Source of the DNA: Gemmatimonadaceae bacterium
Lineage (GTDB): Bacteria > Gemmatimonadota > Gemmatimonadetes > Gemmatimonadales > Gemmatimonadaceae
Direction: 5' to 3'
Assembly (NCBI GenBank): GCA_017881545.1
Contig: JADGQU010000041.1
Coordinates: 1 to 11,912 of the forward strand
DNA: 11,912 bases
This document shows positions 1 through 6,431 of this stretch, piece after piece. Both the position numbers and the translations under genes were made by a program. The notes beneath the pieces were generated by a model. That model was not told the origin of the DNA, searched no databases, and saw only the letters and a program-made list of their open reading frames with translations. The first letter of the stretch is position 1. Every line of letters begins with the position of its first letter.

Positions 1-70
1 GATTCCCGTTCTCAACAAGGAGCCGCTCGTCTTCGAGAACGTGAAACTGTCGCAGCGGAGCTACAAATGA
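1..70 (+). CDS. sdhA: Succinate dehydrogenase flavoprotein subunit, C-terminal end (partial)
   Basis: Only the last 22 codons are present, in the frame starting at base 2 and ending with TGA at 68-70. The peptide ends LVFENVKLSQRSYK. As I recall the family, this matches the C-terminus of SdhA/FrdA flavoproteins of the Bacteroidetes/Actinobacteria kind, which usually end in a similar K-L-x-x-R-S-Y-K. The intact protein would oxidise succinate to fumarate through a covalently bound FAD on the cytoplasmic face of complex II. The stop overlaps the sdhB start (ATGA), the usual sdhA-sdhB arrangement, and this supports the call despite the short fragment. The rest of the gene lies left of the window. 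Confidence 0.85.
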   Translation, partial: IPVLNKEPLVFENVKLSQRSYK

Positions 71-822
71 TGAATCTCACGCTCCACGTCTGGCGACAGG
101 CCGGCCCGAAAGCGCCGGGCAAAATGGTGGTCTACAAGGCCAGCGATGTCAGCCCCGACATGTCGTTTCTGGAGATGCTCGATGTCGTAAATGAAGGGCT
201 CACTCTTCACGGCGAAGTGCCGATCGCATTCGATCACGACTGCCGCGAGGGCATCTGCGGCATGTGCAGTCTCATGATCAACGGTGTGGCCCATGGTCCG
301 ATGAAGGGAACCGCGACGTGTCAGCTCCACATGCGGAGCTTCAAGGACGGCGACACGATCTACATCGAGCCCTGGCGCGCGCGCGCCTTTCCGGTGATCA
401 AGGATCTCACGGTCGATCGCTCGGCGCTGGACCGGATAATTCAGGCGGGCGGCTTTATCACGGCTCCCACCGGTGGCGCGCAGGACGCGAACACGATTCA
501 GGTTCCGAAGGAAAGCGTGGACAGCGCAATGGACGCCGCGGCCTGCATCGGGTGCGGCGCGTGCGTCGCCGCGTGCCCGAACGCGTCGGCGTCGCTATTC
601 ACCGCGGCGAAGATCACTCATCTCGGCCTGCTGCCCCAGGGGCAGCCGGAGCGCTACCGCCGCGCGCTGGGGATGGTGGAGCAGATGGACCTCGAGCACT
701 TTGGAAGCTGCACCCTGCACGGCGAGTGTCAGGAGGCGTGTCCGAAGGAAATCAGCATCGACACCATCACCCGGATGAACCGGGATTTCATCCGCGGACG
801 CACAATAGGGACGCGGACCTAG
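67..822 (+). CDS. sdhB: Succinate dehydrogenase iron-sulfur subunit
   Basis: This 251-residue protein carries electrons from the SdhA flavin to quinone through three Fe-S clusters in complex II. An N-terminal plant-type ferredoxin domain has the [2Fe-2S] ligands C59, C64, C67 and C85. A C-terminal helical ferredoxin domain has C160-x2-C163-x2-C166-x3-C170-P and C215-x5-C221-x3-C225-P. By analogy with E. coli SdhB, C160/C163/C166/C225 hold [4Fe-4S] and C170/C215/C221 hold [3Fe-4S]. Length and motifs are complete. The sequence style (HVWRQ near the start, FDHDCREGICGMC, LLPQGQPERYRR) resembles Actinobacteria/Bacteroidetes SdhB rather than the E. coli type. Two adjacent ATGs (67 and 70) could serve as start. 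GGAG at 57-60 sits 6 or 9 nt upstream, so the choice is open. The gene overlaps the sdhA stop. Confidence 0.96.
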   Translation: MMNLTLHVWRQAGPKAPGKMVVYKASDVSPDMSFLEMLDVVNEGLTLHGEVPIAFDHDCREGICGMCSLMINGVAHGPMKGTATCQLHMRSFKDGDTIYIEPWRARAFPVIKDLTVDRSALDRIIQAGGFITAPTGGAQDANTIQVPKESVDSAMDAAACIGCGACVAACPNASASLFTAAKITHLGLLPQGQPERYRRALGMVEQMDLEHFGSCTLHGECQEACPKEISIDTITRMNRDFIRGRTIGTRT

Positions 823-861
823 ATAGGTGCTCCGCTACACCATCGGCCGTACTCTTACGCA

Positions 862-1407
<546 letters not shown>

Positions 1408-1442
1408 GACGGACGCGCGTCGAAGCGGCGTAGTCGACCTGG

Positions 1443-2225
1443 TTACGTCTTGGGTGCCGCAGGCTTGGCCGCGTAGATGAAGTCGTAGTAGTCGCGCATC
1501 GTCAGCTCCGACGCCGCGTCCTCGTCCGCGAAGACGGTCGCGTCGCGATGCAATTGCAGCGCGCTCGCGGTCACCATGCTGGTCACCGGTCCCTCCACCG
1601 CCTGCGCAATCGCCCTCGCCTTCGATTTTCCGCTCGCGACCAGTAACAGCTGGCGCGCCTCCAGGATCGTGCCGACTCCCATCGTGATTGCATACACCGG
1701 TACGTCTTCGCGGCGCTCGAAGAATCGTGCGTTGTCGTCGATCGTCTGCCTGGACAGCGTTTTCAGACGAGTCCGCGAGCTGAGCGAGCTCGTCGGCTCG
1801 TTAAACGCAATGTGACCGTCACTGCCGATGCCGAGTATCTGGAGGTCGATCCCGCCGCACTCCTCGATACGTTTTTCATACCATGCGCAGAACGCCGGAT
1901 AGTTACTGGTCGTGCCGGACGGGACGTTGATGTTCTGAGGTTGGACGTTCACGTGCTTGAAGAAATTCTGTTCCATGAAGTAGGCGTAACTCTGCGGGTG
2001 ATTGCCGGGGAGGCCGACGTACTCATCCAGATTGAACGTCATCACGCGTGAGAAGTCGAGCTGACCCCGCTGGTACATTCGCACCAGCTCCTGGTATAGC
2101 CCGAGCGGTGTGGACCCCGTCGCCATGCCGAGCACGGCGTTGGGCTTGGTGTTGAGCAGCTCGGCGACCATCTGCGCCGCCAGTTTGCTCATCTCGTCGT
2201 AATTCTGCCTGATGACTACTTCCAT
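1443..2225 (-). CDS. nagB: Glucosamine-6-phosphate deaminase
   Basis: This 260-residue cytoplasmic enzyme converts glucosamine 6-phosphate to fructose 6-phosphate and ammonia, linking amino-sugar use to glycolysis. The phosphate-binding loop is GMATGSTP (33-40). The active-site stretches are FNLDEYVGLPGNHPQSY (64-80) and GIGSDGHIAFNEPTSS (132-147). By alignment from memory with E. coli NagB, D67, D136, H138 and E143 match the catalytic D72, D141, H143 and E148. SRTRLKTL (150-157) matches the E. coli segment that binds the allosteric activator GlcNAc-6-P, with R153 and K155 in register with R158 and K160. Allosteric control is therefore possible but unproven. Length is close to E. coli's 266. 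The ATG at 2225 has GAGG 5 nt upstream (plus-strand 2231-2234). The gene follows a small minus-strand gene after 47 bp. No nagA or nagE is in view. Confidence 0.95.
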   Translation of the reverse strand: MEVVIRQNYDEMSKLAAQMVAELLNTKPNAVLGMATGSTPLGLYQELVRMYQRGQLDFSRVMTFNLDEYVGLPGNHPQSYAYFMEQNFFKHVNVQPQNINVPSGTTSNYPAFCAWYEKRIEECGGIDLQILGIGSDGHIAFNEPTSSLSSRTRLKTLSRQTIDDNARFFERREDVPVYAITMGVGTILEARQLLLVASGKSKARAIAQAVEGPVTSMVTASALQLHRDATVFADEDAASELTMRDYYDFIYAAKPAAPKT

Positions 2226-2272
2226 GAGGCCCTCACCCGGGGTTAGCCAGCCACCGAATGCAGTCGAGCCAT

Positions 2273-2581
2273 TCAGATCTTCGGGATGTGGGTCGGGTCG
2301 AGATGCCGGCGCTCGACCTCGCGGTTCAGTCGGGTTTTCTCGCTGTTCTTCTCGGCCTCGTCATGCTGCTGGCGTTCCTCGAAGAGGCGGTGCGCCGCGT
2401 TGTGATGTGCGGGGCTCTTGGGAGGTTGGACGGGGTCTGGAACGGCTTCGGGCGTGGTGCCGTTCTTTGCCGTGCCGTTCCCGGAGTGGAGCTGCTCGAT
2501 AATCTTGTCACGAGTCTTTGATCCGTGTTGCCCCTCGGCGTGGTCCTGGGGGCCCTTCTGAACGCCGTCGCGATTTTGCAT
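2273..2581 (-). CDS. Small hydrophilic protein of unknown function
   Basis: I do not recognise this 102-residue protein. It is very polar and has no membrane segment, signal peptide or cysteine. The first 70 residues look loosely structured (rich in Gly, Pro, Asn, Gln and His), apart from a short TRDKIIEQL helix (about 23-31). Residues 65-90 (LFEERQQHDEAEKNSEKTR onward) are charged and probably helical or coiled coil. Several points favour a real gene. The third codon positions are mostly G or C. A strong purine stretch lies 10-11 nt before the ATG. It is colinear with dcd (68 bp upstream) and nagB (47 bp downstream). Two shorter overlapping frames on the plus strand give arginine-rich or low-quality translations and look like shadows. 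It could be a small stress or nucleic-acid-associated protein, but that is a guess. Confidence 0.6.
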   Translation of the reverse strand: MQNRDGVQKGPQDHAEGQHGSKTRDKIIEQLHSGNGTAKNGTTPEAVPDPVQPPKSPAHHNAAHRLFEERQQHDEAEKNSEKTRLNREVERRHLDPTHIPKI

Positions 2582-2590
2582 CAGCCTGAC

Positions 2591-2598
2591 TTCCTCCC
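2591..2598 (-). promoter_or_regulatory. Ribosome binding site of the small minus-strand gene
   Basis: Read on the minus strand this is GGGAGGAA, a strong Shine-Dalgarno core. It is 9 nt before the ATG at 2581, with GGAGG 11 nt away, slightly longer than ideal. It is the main site-level support that the unrecognised 102-residue frame is translated. Confidence 0.55.
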
Positions 2599-2649
2599 GA
2601 TTACGGTCTGTTCCTTAATATCAGCCTCGGCAAGCCGGGGGCCAGCCTA

Positions 2650-3204
2650 CTACAGGCGGGGTAGCGTCACCCCTTGCTGTCCCTGGTATTTGCCCTTCTT
2701 GTCCTTGTACGACACCATCGGCTCCTCTTCACCCTTGAAGAAGAGAACCTGAGCAATTCCCTCGTTGGCGTAGATCTTGGCGGGCAGTGGGGTCGTGTTC
2801 GATATCTCGAGCGTCACGAATCCCTCCCATTCCGGCTCGAAGGGTGTCACGTTGGTGATGATTCCGCACCGGGCGTAGGTGGATTTCCCGACTGTGATCG
2901 TCACGACGTTGCGCGGAATCCGGAAATACTCCACCGACCGGGCGAGCGCGAAGGAGTTGGGCGGAACGATGCAGACGTCGCCCTCGAACTCGACGAATGA
3001 TTTCGGATCGAAATTCTTGGGATCCACGATCGAGCTCAGCACATTCGTGAAAATCTTGAACTCGGGCGCCACTCTCATGTCGTATCCGTAAGAGCTCACT
3101 CCGTACGAGATGACGCCGGCCCTGACCTGGTTGCTCTCGAAGGGCTCGATCATCGCGTGCTCCTTTGCCATGCGGGTGATCCAGCGATCCGATTGAATTG
3201 ACAT
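2650..3204 (-). CDS. dcd: dCTP deaminase
   Basis: This 184-residue protein deaminates dCTP to dUTP, the first step of the main bacterial route to dTMP. Family hallmarks in order are MSIQSDRWI at the start, MIEPFE (18-23), SSYGYDMRVAPEFKIFTN (37-54), VPPNSFALARSVEYFRIPR (80-98), GKSTYARCGI (106-115), PFEPEWEGFVTLEISNTTPL (121-140) and AQVLFFKGEEEP (151-162). It ends KYQGQQGVTLPRL. By analogy with E. coli Dcd, E133 is the likely catalytic glutamate, with S108 and R112 also in the active site. Length matches the monofunctional enzyme (about 185-193 residues). The frame stays open to a TTG at 3294, but the family N-terminus fixes the start at ATG 3204. That start has no Shine-Dalgarno; a pyrimidine-rich repeat precedes it. 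It is divergent from nuoA. Confidence 0.95.
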   Translation of the reverse strand: MSIQSDRWITRMAKEHAMIEPFESNQVRAGVISYGVSSYGYDMRVAPEFKIFTNVLSSIVDPKNFDPKSFVEFEGDVCIVPPNSFALARSVEYFRIPRNVVTITVGKSTYARCGIITNVTPFEPEWEGFVTLEISNTTPLPAKIYANEGIAQVLFFKGEEEPMVSYKDKKGKYQGQQGVTLPRL

Positions 3205-3206
3205 GT

Positions 3207-3234
3207 AGGGAAGCGGGAAGGGGGAAGAGGGAAG
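3207..3234. repeat. Four-copy heptamer tandem repeat, NGGGAAG
   Basis: The four units are AGGGAAG (3207-3213), CGGGAAG (3214-3220), GGGGAAG (3221-3227) and AGGGAAG (3228-3234). They are identical except for the first base, and GG follows. On the dcd-sense strand the tract reads CTTCCC(N) repeated and ends two bases from the dcd start codon, where a Shine-Dalgarno would be expected. The purine-rich strand is the nuo strand. A seven-base unit is the kind of tract that can change copy number by slippage; whether it does here is unknown. Confidence 0.8.
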
Positions 3235-3335
3235 GGCCAGCAGGATTGCGTTCGTCGGCGGGTTACCGTGCCGCTCACGCGTTTTCGACGTCAATCTACG
3301 ATTTTCGCACTGGCACCGCTACCGAACGGGAGCCG

Positions 3336-3364
3336 TTGAATTACAAGATATCGATCGGTAAATT
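3336..3364 (+). promoter_or_regulatory. Candidate promoter for the nuo operon
   Basis: TTGAAT at 3336-3341 (-35, four of six to consensus) is followed after exactly 17 bp by TAAATT at 3359-3364 (-10, four of six). Transcription would start near 3371 and give a leader of about 40 nt before nuoA. This is the most AT-rich part of the intergenic region. The match is moderate and based on the E. coli sigma-70 consensus, which may not hold for this phylum. Confidence 0.4.
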
Positions 3365-3369
3365 CCCAA
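3340..3369 (-). promoter_or_regulatory. Candidate divergent promoter for dcd
   Basis: On the minus strand TTGGGA (plus-strand 3364-3369) and TGTAAT (3340-3345, five of six to the -10 consensus) are separated by 18 bp. Transcripts would run through a leader of about 130 nt, across the heptamer repeat, into dcd. The boxes overlap the candidate nuo promoter, so only one polymerase could bind at a time. Evidence is limited to consensus matching. Confidence 0.3.
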
Positions 3370-3378
3370 AAATCGCAC

Positions 3379-3396
3379 TAGTGAAATTTTTCACGA
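3379..3396. promoter_or_regulatory. Inverted-repeat operator resembling a Rex box (or CRP/FNR-family site)
   Basis: The site reads TAGTGAA-ATTT-TTCACGA. It contains a perfect GTGAAA/TTTCAC inverted repeat and agrees with the Rex consensus TTGTGAA-N4-TTCACAA at 12 of 14 fixed positions. Rex is a repressor that senses NADH/NAD+ and is known to control nuo in Streptomyces. The site lies just after the candidate nuo -10 box and ends 13 bp before the nuoA ATG, a position suited to a repressor. The same bases also match the CRP-type pattern TGTGA-N6-TCACA at 8 of 10, so the regulator's identity is open. A short palindrome, CACTAGTG (3376-3383), overlaps its left end. Confidence 0.5.
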
Positions 3397-3409
3397 AGTC
3401 CTAGAGGCC

Positions 3410-3814
3410 ATGGCTCGCGCTTATTTCCCGGTTCTGCTGCTGCTCGGCTTCGTGGTGATGAACGCATTTCTCATCATCGGAATCTCGGCGCTCACGATCC
3501 GCTCGCGGCCAACCCCGGTCAAGCAGCAGGCGTACGAATCCGGAGTTCCTGCTCTTGGCGACGCGCGCGAGCGATTCTCGGTGCGCTTCTATCTCGTCGC
3601 GATTCTCTTCATCATCTTCGACATCGAGACGGTGTTCATGATTCCGTGGGCCGTCTACTTCAAGCAGCTCTCCTGCTTCGTGCCGCTCGTCGGTGATGTC
3701 TGCCCGGTCGGAAACATTTCCTTCTTCGGCCTGGGCGAGATGCTTGTATTCATGCTGATCCTTCTGGTCGGGTTCGTCTACGTCTGGAAGAAGGGAGCAT
3801 TGCAATGGGATTGA
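3410..3814 (+). CDS. nuoA: NADH-quinone oxidoreductase subunit A
   Basis: This 134-residue membrane subunit of complex I sits beside NuoH at the junction with the peripheral arm. Three membrane segments are visible, at about 6-30, 58-82 and 104-126. The conserved QAYESGVPA loop (40-48) after the first helix helps form the quinone cavity, and RFSVRFYLVAILFIIFDIE (55-73) is the family signature. It ends VYVWKKGALQWD, as usual. Unusually, the loop between helices 2 and 3 is longer than in NuoA proteins I know, by roughly 15 residues, and holds C89 and C98. By standard topology this loop faces the periplasm. The ATG at 3410 gives the typical short N-terminus; the only purine stretch, GAGG at 3404-3407, is just 2 nt away, closer than usual. 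The last 10 bases overlap nuoB. Confidence 0.95.
   Translation: MARAYFPVLLLLGFVVMNAFLIIGISALTIRSRPTPVKQQAYESGVPALGDARERFSVRFYLVAILFIIFDIETVFMIPWAVYFKQLSCFVPLVGDVCPVGNISFFGLGEMLVFMLILLVGFVYVWKKGALQWD
3793..3797 (+). promoter_or_regulatory. Ribosome binding site of nuoB, inside nuoA
   Basis: GGGAG lies 7 nt before the nuoB ATG at 3805, within the last codons of nuoA. Together with the 10-base gene overlap it fixes the nuoB start and suggests coupled translation of the two genes. Confidence 0.6.
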
Positions 3815-4431
3815 CCGCTCCACCAGAGCACCGCACCGTCTCGTACGCGCCGGAGTCGCAGGAAGGCTGGGTGACGACGCGCATGGACTTTCTGGTCAAC
3901 TGGGCGCGCGCCAACTCGCTGTGGCCGATGCCGTTCGGAACCGCGTGCTGCGCGATCGAGTTCATGGCGACCGCGGCGAGCGACTTCGACCTCGCGCGCT
4001 TCGGAATGGAGCGGATGAGCTTCTCGCCGCGCCAGGCGGACGTCCTCATCTGCGCCGGCCGCGTTCCGTTCAAGCTCGCTCCGATCATCCGCCGAATCTG
4101 GCAGCAGATGCCGCAGCCCAAGTGGGCAATCTCCATGGGCGCCTGCGCGTCTACGGGCGGAATGTTCGACAACTACGCGGTCGTGCAGGGAATCGACACG
4201 ATCATTCCCGTCGATGTCTATGTCCCGGGCTGCCCTCCGCGCCCCGAGGGCCTCATCTACGGGATTCGCATGCTCCAGGAAAAGGTGAAGAACGAACGGT
4301 CTTCCGACGCCGGAATCCGGGACGAGATGGAGCCGGATCCTTCGAGCCAGCTCTACATCCCGCCTTCCGTCATCGATGAGCTGGGCGAGCCGTTCGGCAA
4401 CTCCGTAAACCAGACAAGGTCGGGACTGTGA
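3805..4431 (+). CDS. nuoB: NADH-quinone oxidoreductase subunit B
   Basis: This 208-residue peripheral-arm subunit carries the terminal cluster N2, which passes electrons to quinone. The four N2 ligands are present: the tandem pair C48-C49 (GTACCAIEFM), C114 (SMGACASTGG) and C143 (VPGCPPRPEGL). VDVYVPGCPPRPEGL (136-150) is the family signature. The core is of ordinary length. The C-terminal 45 residues are hydrophilic, rich in Glu, Asp, Pro and Ser, and less conserved. The gene overlaps nuoA by 10 bases, and its stop overlaps the GTG start of nuoC by four (GTGA). No key residue is missing. Confidence 0.97.
   Translation: MGLTAPPEHRTVSYAPESQEGWVTTRMDFLVNWARANSLWPMPFGTACCAIEFMATAASDFDLARFGMERMSFSPRQADVLICAGRVPFKLAPIIRRIWQQMPQPKWAISMGACASTGGMFDNYAVVQGIDTIIPVDVYVPGCPPRPEGLIYGIRMLQEKVKNERSSDAGIRDEMEPDPSSQLYIPPSVIDELGEPFGNSVNQTRSGL
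4416..4419 (+). promoter_or_regulatory. Ribosome binding site supporting the GTG start of nuoC
   Basis: AAGG lies 8 nt before GTG 4428, within the end of nuoB. No ATG near the 5' end of the nuoC frame offers an alternative, so this site and the GTGA overlap decide the start. Confidence 0.45.
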
Positions 4432-5123
4432 CCCGATTCGAAGTTGTGAGAACCGGAGCGAGTGCGTCCGGCGCGCAGCCCGCAACGCCGCGGAACGTCC
4501 CGCACCGCGGCGGGGAAGCGAACCCATCGGCCAAGGCGCTCCAGGACAAGTTTTCCGCCGCGATCAAACGCGTCGAAGTGATCTGGGCCGAGACGATCGT
4601 TTATGTCGCGCCGGCGTCGGCACACGAGGTGATCCGCTGGCTGCACGACGACCAGTCGCAGCAGTACGACTTCCTCAGCGACGTGACCGCCGTCGAGTAT
4701 CGCGACGCGGACGTGCCGATCGAGCTGGTGTGGCAGCTGCGGTCGCTGCCGTACCGCCGCTTCCTCCGCATCAAGGCGCAGCTGCCCAAAGGAATGCCGC
4801 TCGAGATCGACAGCGTCTGGGACATCTACAAGTCGGCCGACTGGCTCGAGCGGGAATGCTACGACATGTTCGGAATCCGCTTTCGCGGGCATCCGGATCT
4901 CCGCCGCATTCTGATGTGGGAGCAGTACAAGGAAGGCTATCCGCTCCGTAAGGATTTCCCGCTGCGCGGGCGGTTCAGCCGCTCCGAGCAGCTGCGCCAG
5001 GCGCTCGCCCAGAATCCGGAAGCGCGCTATTCGATGGAGGAGCTCACGATCGCCGATGCGTTCGCGGAGCTTCCAGAGGACATGCGCGAGAGACTGGGCA
5101 AGGGCGAGAGGACGGGCGAGTAG
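4428..5123 (+). CDS. nuoC: NADH-quinone oxidoreductase subunit C
   Basis: This 231-residue, 30-kDa-type subunit of the peripheral arm packs against NuoD and has no cofactor. The signature ERECYDMFGIRFRGHPDLRR (141-160) is intact and is followed by GYPLRKDFPLRGR (170-182), the usual contact region. The first 35-40 residues are rich in Gly, Ala, Pro and Ser and probably disordered. That is longer than I expect for a plain NuoC, and the true start could be slightly internal, though no better-placed codon is seen. The start is GTG, overlapping the nuoB stop. NuoC and NuoD are separate proteins here, not fused as in E. coli. The TAG stop is directly followed by the nuoD ATG. Confidence 0.95.
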   Translation: MTRFEVVRTGASASGAQPATPRNVPHRGGEANPSAKALQDKFSAAIKRVEVIWAETIVYVAPASAHEVIRWLHDDQSQQYDFLSDVTAVEYRDADVPIELVWQLRSLPYRRFLRIKAQLPKGMPLEIDSVWDIYKSADWLERECYDMFGIRFRGHPDLRRILMWEQYKEGYPLRKDFPLRGRFSRSEQLRQALAQNPEARYSMEELTIADAFAELPEDMRERLGKGERTGE

Positions 5124-6431
5124 ATGTCAAAGCGCACAGTCGAAGTAGAGCTCTCGACCTCGGGTCTCGACGCGCAGGGACGTCCGCAGCGGATCCCGCT
5201 CGTGACGAACGATGGTGGAAGCGCGGTCGCGCTCCAGCCGCCGCCGGGTCTCGAGCCGGACCTCGAAGGTGAGCACATGCTCATCAACATCGGCCCGCAG
5301 CATCCGGCCACGCACGGCGTTCTGCGCCTCGTGCTGGAGCTCGATGGCGAGACCGTCGTCCGGTGCATTCCGCACATCGGCTACCTCCACTGCGGCTTCG
5401 AGAAGATCGGTGAGTACCGCCAGTACAACCAGATAGTCTGCTGGACCGATCGCGAGGACTATCTCAACTCCATCGGCAACAACGTCGCATTTGCGCTCGG
5501 CGCTGAGCGGCTGTTCGGAATCGAGATCACGGAGCGGTGCAAGGTCCTGCGCGTGATCGCGTCCGAGCTGTCGCGCATCATGTCGCACCTCGTGTGGCTC
5601 GGCACCTTCTGCATCGACATCGGAGCGTTCACACCGTTTCTCTGGGCATTCCAGCGGCGCGAAGAGATCTATCGTCTGATCGAGAAGTGGGTTGGCGCGC
5701 GGCTCACGACTTCCGCAACGCGCGTCGGTGGAATGGCCGCCGATATTCCGAGCGGCTGGATGGACGGGCTCAGGCAGTTCATCCGCACTTTCCCGCACAC
5801 GCTGGACGAGATCGACCGCGTACTTACCAGGAACGCGATCTGGGTAGGCCGCACCGTGGGACTCGGCGTCATGACCCCGGATGAGGCGATCAACTGGGGA
5901 CTCTCGGGTCCAATGTTGCGCGCGTCCGGTGTCGACTACGACGTGCGCAAGGATTTTCCGTACCTCGACTATGAGACCTACGACTTCGAGGTACCTGTCG
6001 GCACCAACGGCGACGTCTACGATCGCTATCTCGTGAGGTTCGAAGAGCTCCGGCAATCACTGCGCATACTTCAGCAGGCCGCTGATCGGTTGCCCGACGG
6101 TCCAGTGAACATCGACGATCCACGCATCATTCTCCCCCCTAAATCCAAAGCGACGAGCGAGATGGAATCCATGATCCATCACTTCAAGGTGGTGATGGAA
6201 GGTCCGCGTCCGCCCATCGGCGAATCGTACGTCGCCGTCGAGAGCCCCAAGGGAGAGAAAGGCTACTATATGGTATCCGACGGCACGGCCAAGCCGGTTC
6301 GTTGGAGAATCCGTCCGCCGTCGTTCGTGAATCTCGCCGCCATTCCCAAGATGGTCGAAGGGCATCTGCTCTCGGATGTCATCGCCATTAACGCCAGCAT
6401 CGACATCGTCATGGGAGAGATCGACCGTTGA
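5124..6431 (+). CDS. nuoD: NADH-quinone oxidoreductase subunit D
   Basis: This 435-residue, 49-kDa-type subunit is descended from the hydrogenase large subunit and forms the quinone site with NuoB. The loop NIGPQHPATHGVLR (55-68) carries H60 and H64, and PHIGYLHCGFEKIGE (83-97) follows. The stretch TDREDYLNSIGNN (108-120) includes Y113, which by analogy with Thermus Nqo4 and yeast 49-kDa proteins is the quinone head-group tyrosine. The residue two before it is Glu111, where I recall Met, Leu or Ile. The last residues, DIVMGEIDR, are the usual C-terminus with small changes. About 45 N-terminal residues precede the conserved core. The ATG abuts the nuoC stop; GAGG at 5108-5111 is 12 nt upstream, rather far. 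The TGA overlaps the nuoE TTG start. Confidence 0.97.
   Translation: MSKRTVEVELSTSGLDAQGRPQRIPLVTNDGGSAVALQPPPGLEPDLEGEHMLINIGPQHPATHGVLRLVLELDGETVVRCIPHIGYLHCGFEKIGEYRQYNQIVCWTDREDYLNSIGNNVAFALGAERLFGIEITERCKVLRVIASELSRIMSHLVWLGTFCIDIGAFTPFLWAFQRREEIYRLIEKWVGARLTTSATRVGGMAADIPSGWMDGLRQFIRTFPHTLDEIDRVLTRNAIWVGRTVGLGVMTPDEAINWGLSGPMLRASGVDYDVRKDFPYLDYETYDFEVPVGTNGDVYDRYLVRFEELRQSLRILQQAADRLPDGPVNIDDPRIILPPKSKATSEMESMIHHFKVVMEGPRPPIGESYVAVESPKGEKGYYMVSDGTAKPVRWRIRPPSFVNLAAIPKMVEGHLLSDVIAINASIDIVMGEIDR
6413..6417 (+). promoter_or_regulatory. Ribosome binding site supporting the TTG start of nuoE
   Basis: GGGAG lies 10 nt before TTG 6428, within the last codons of nuoD. The next ATG in the nuoE frame is about 48 codons in, inside the conserved domain, so TTG with this site is the best start. 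Confidence 0.45.

Noticed and set aside
1408..1442. Possible bidirectional terminator between the reductase gene and nagB
   Set aside because: There is a 10-bp palindrome GACGCGCGTC (1412-1421) and a weak GTCGA/TCGAC pair, but neither makes a stable stem with a loop and no T-run follows on either strand.
2212..2521. Two overlapping plus-strand frames (96 and 87 codons) opposite the small minus-strand gene
   Set aside because: Their translations are Arg/Gly/Ser-rich or lack any recognisable pattern, and the minus-strand frame has the better ribosome site and codon pattern.
3205..3294. 30-residue N-terminal extension of Dcd starting at a TTG
   Set aside because: The dCTP deaminase family starts at MSIQSDRWI-like sequence. 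The extension has no similarity, no ribosome site, and would have to translate the heptamer repeat.
5127..6056. 309-codon open frame antisense to nuoD
   Set aside because: It mirrors the codon bias of nuoD; its composition is unlike a folded protein and it has no ribosome site or motif.
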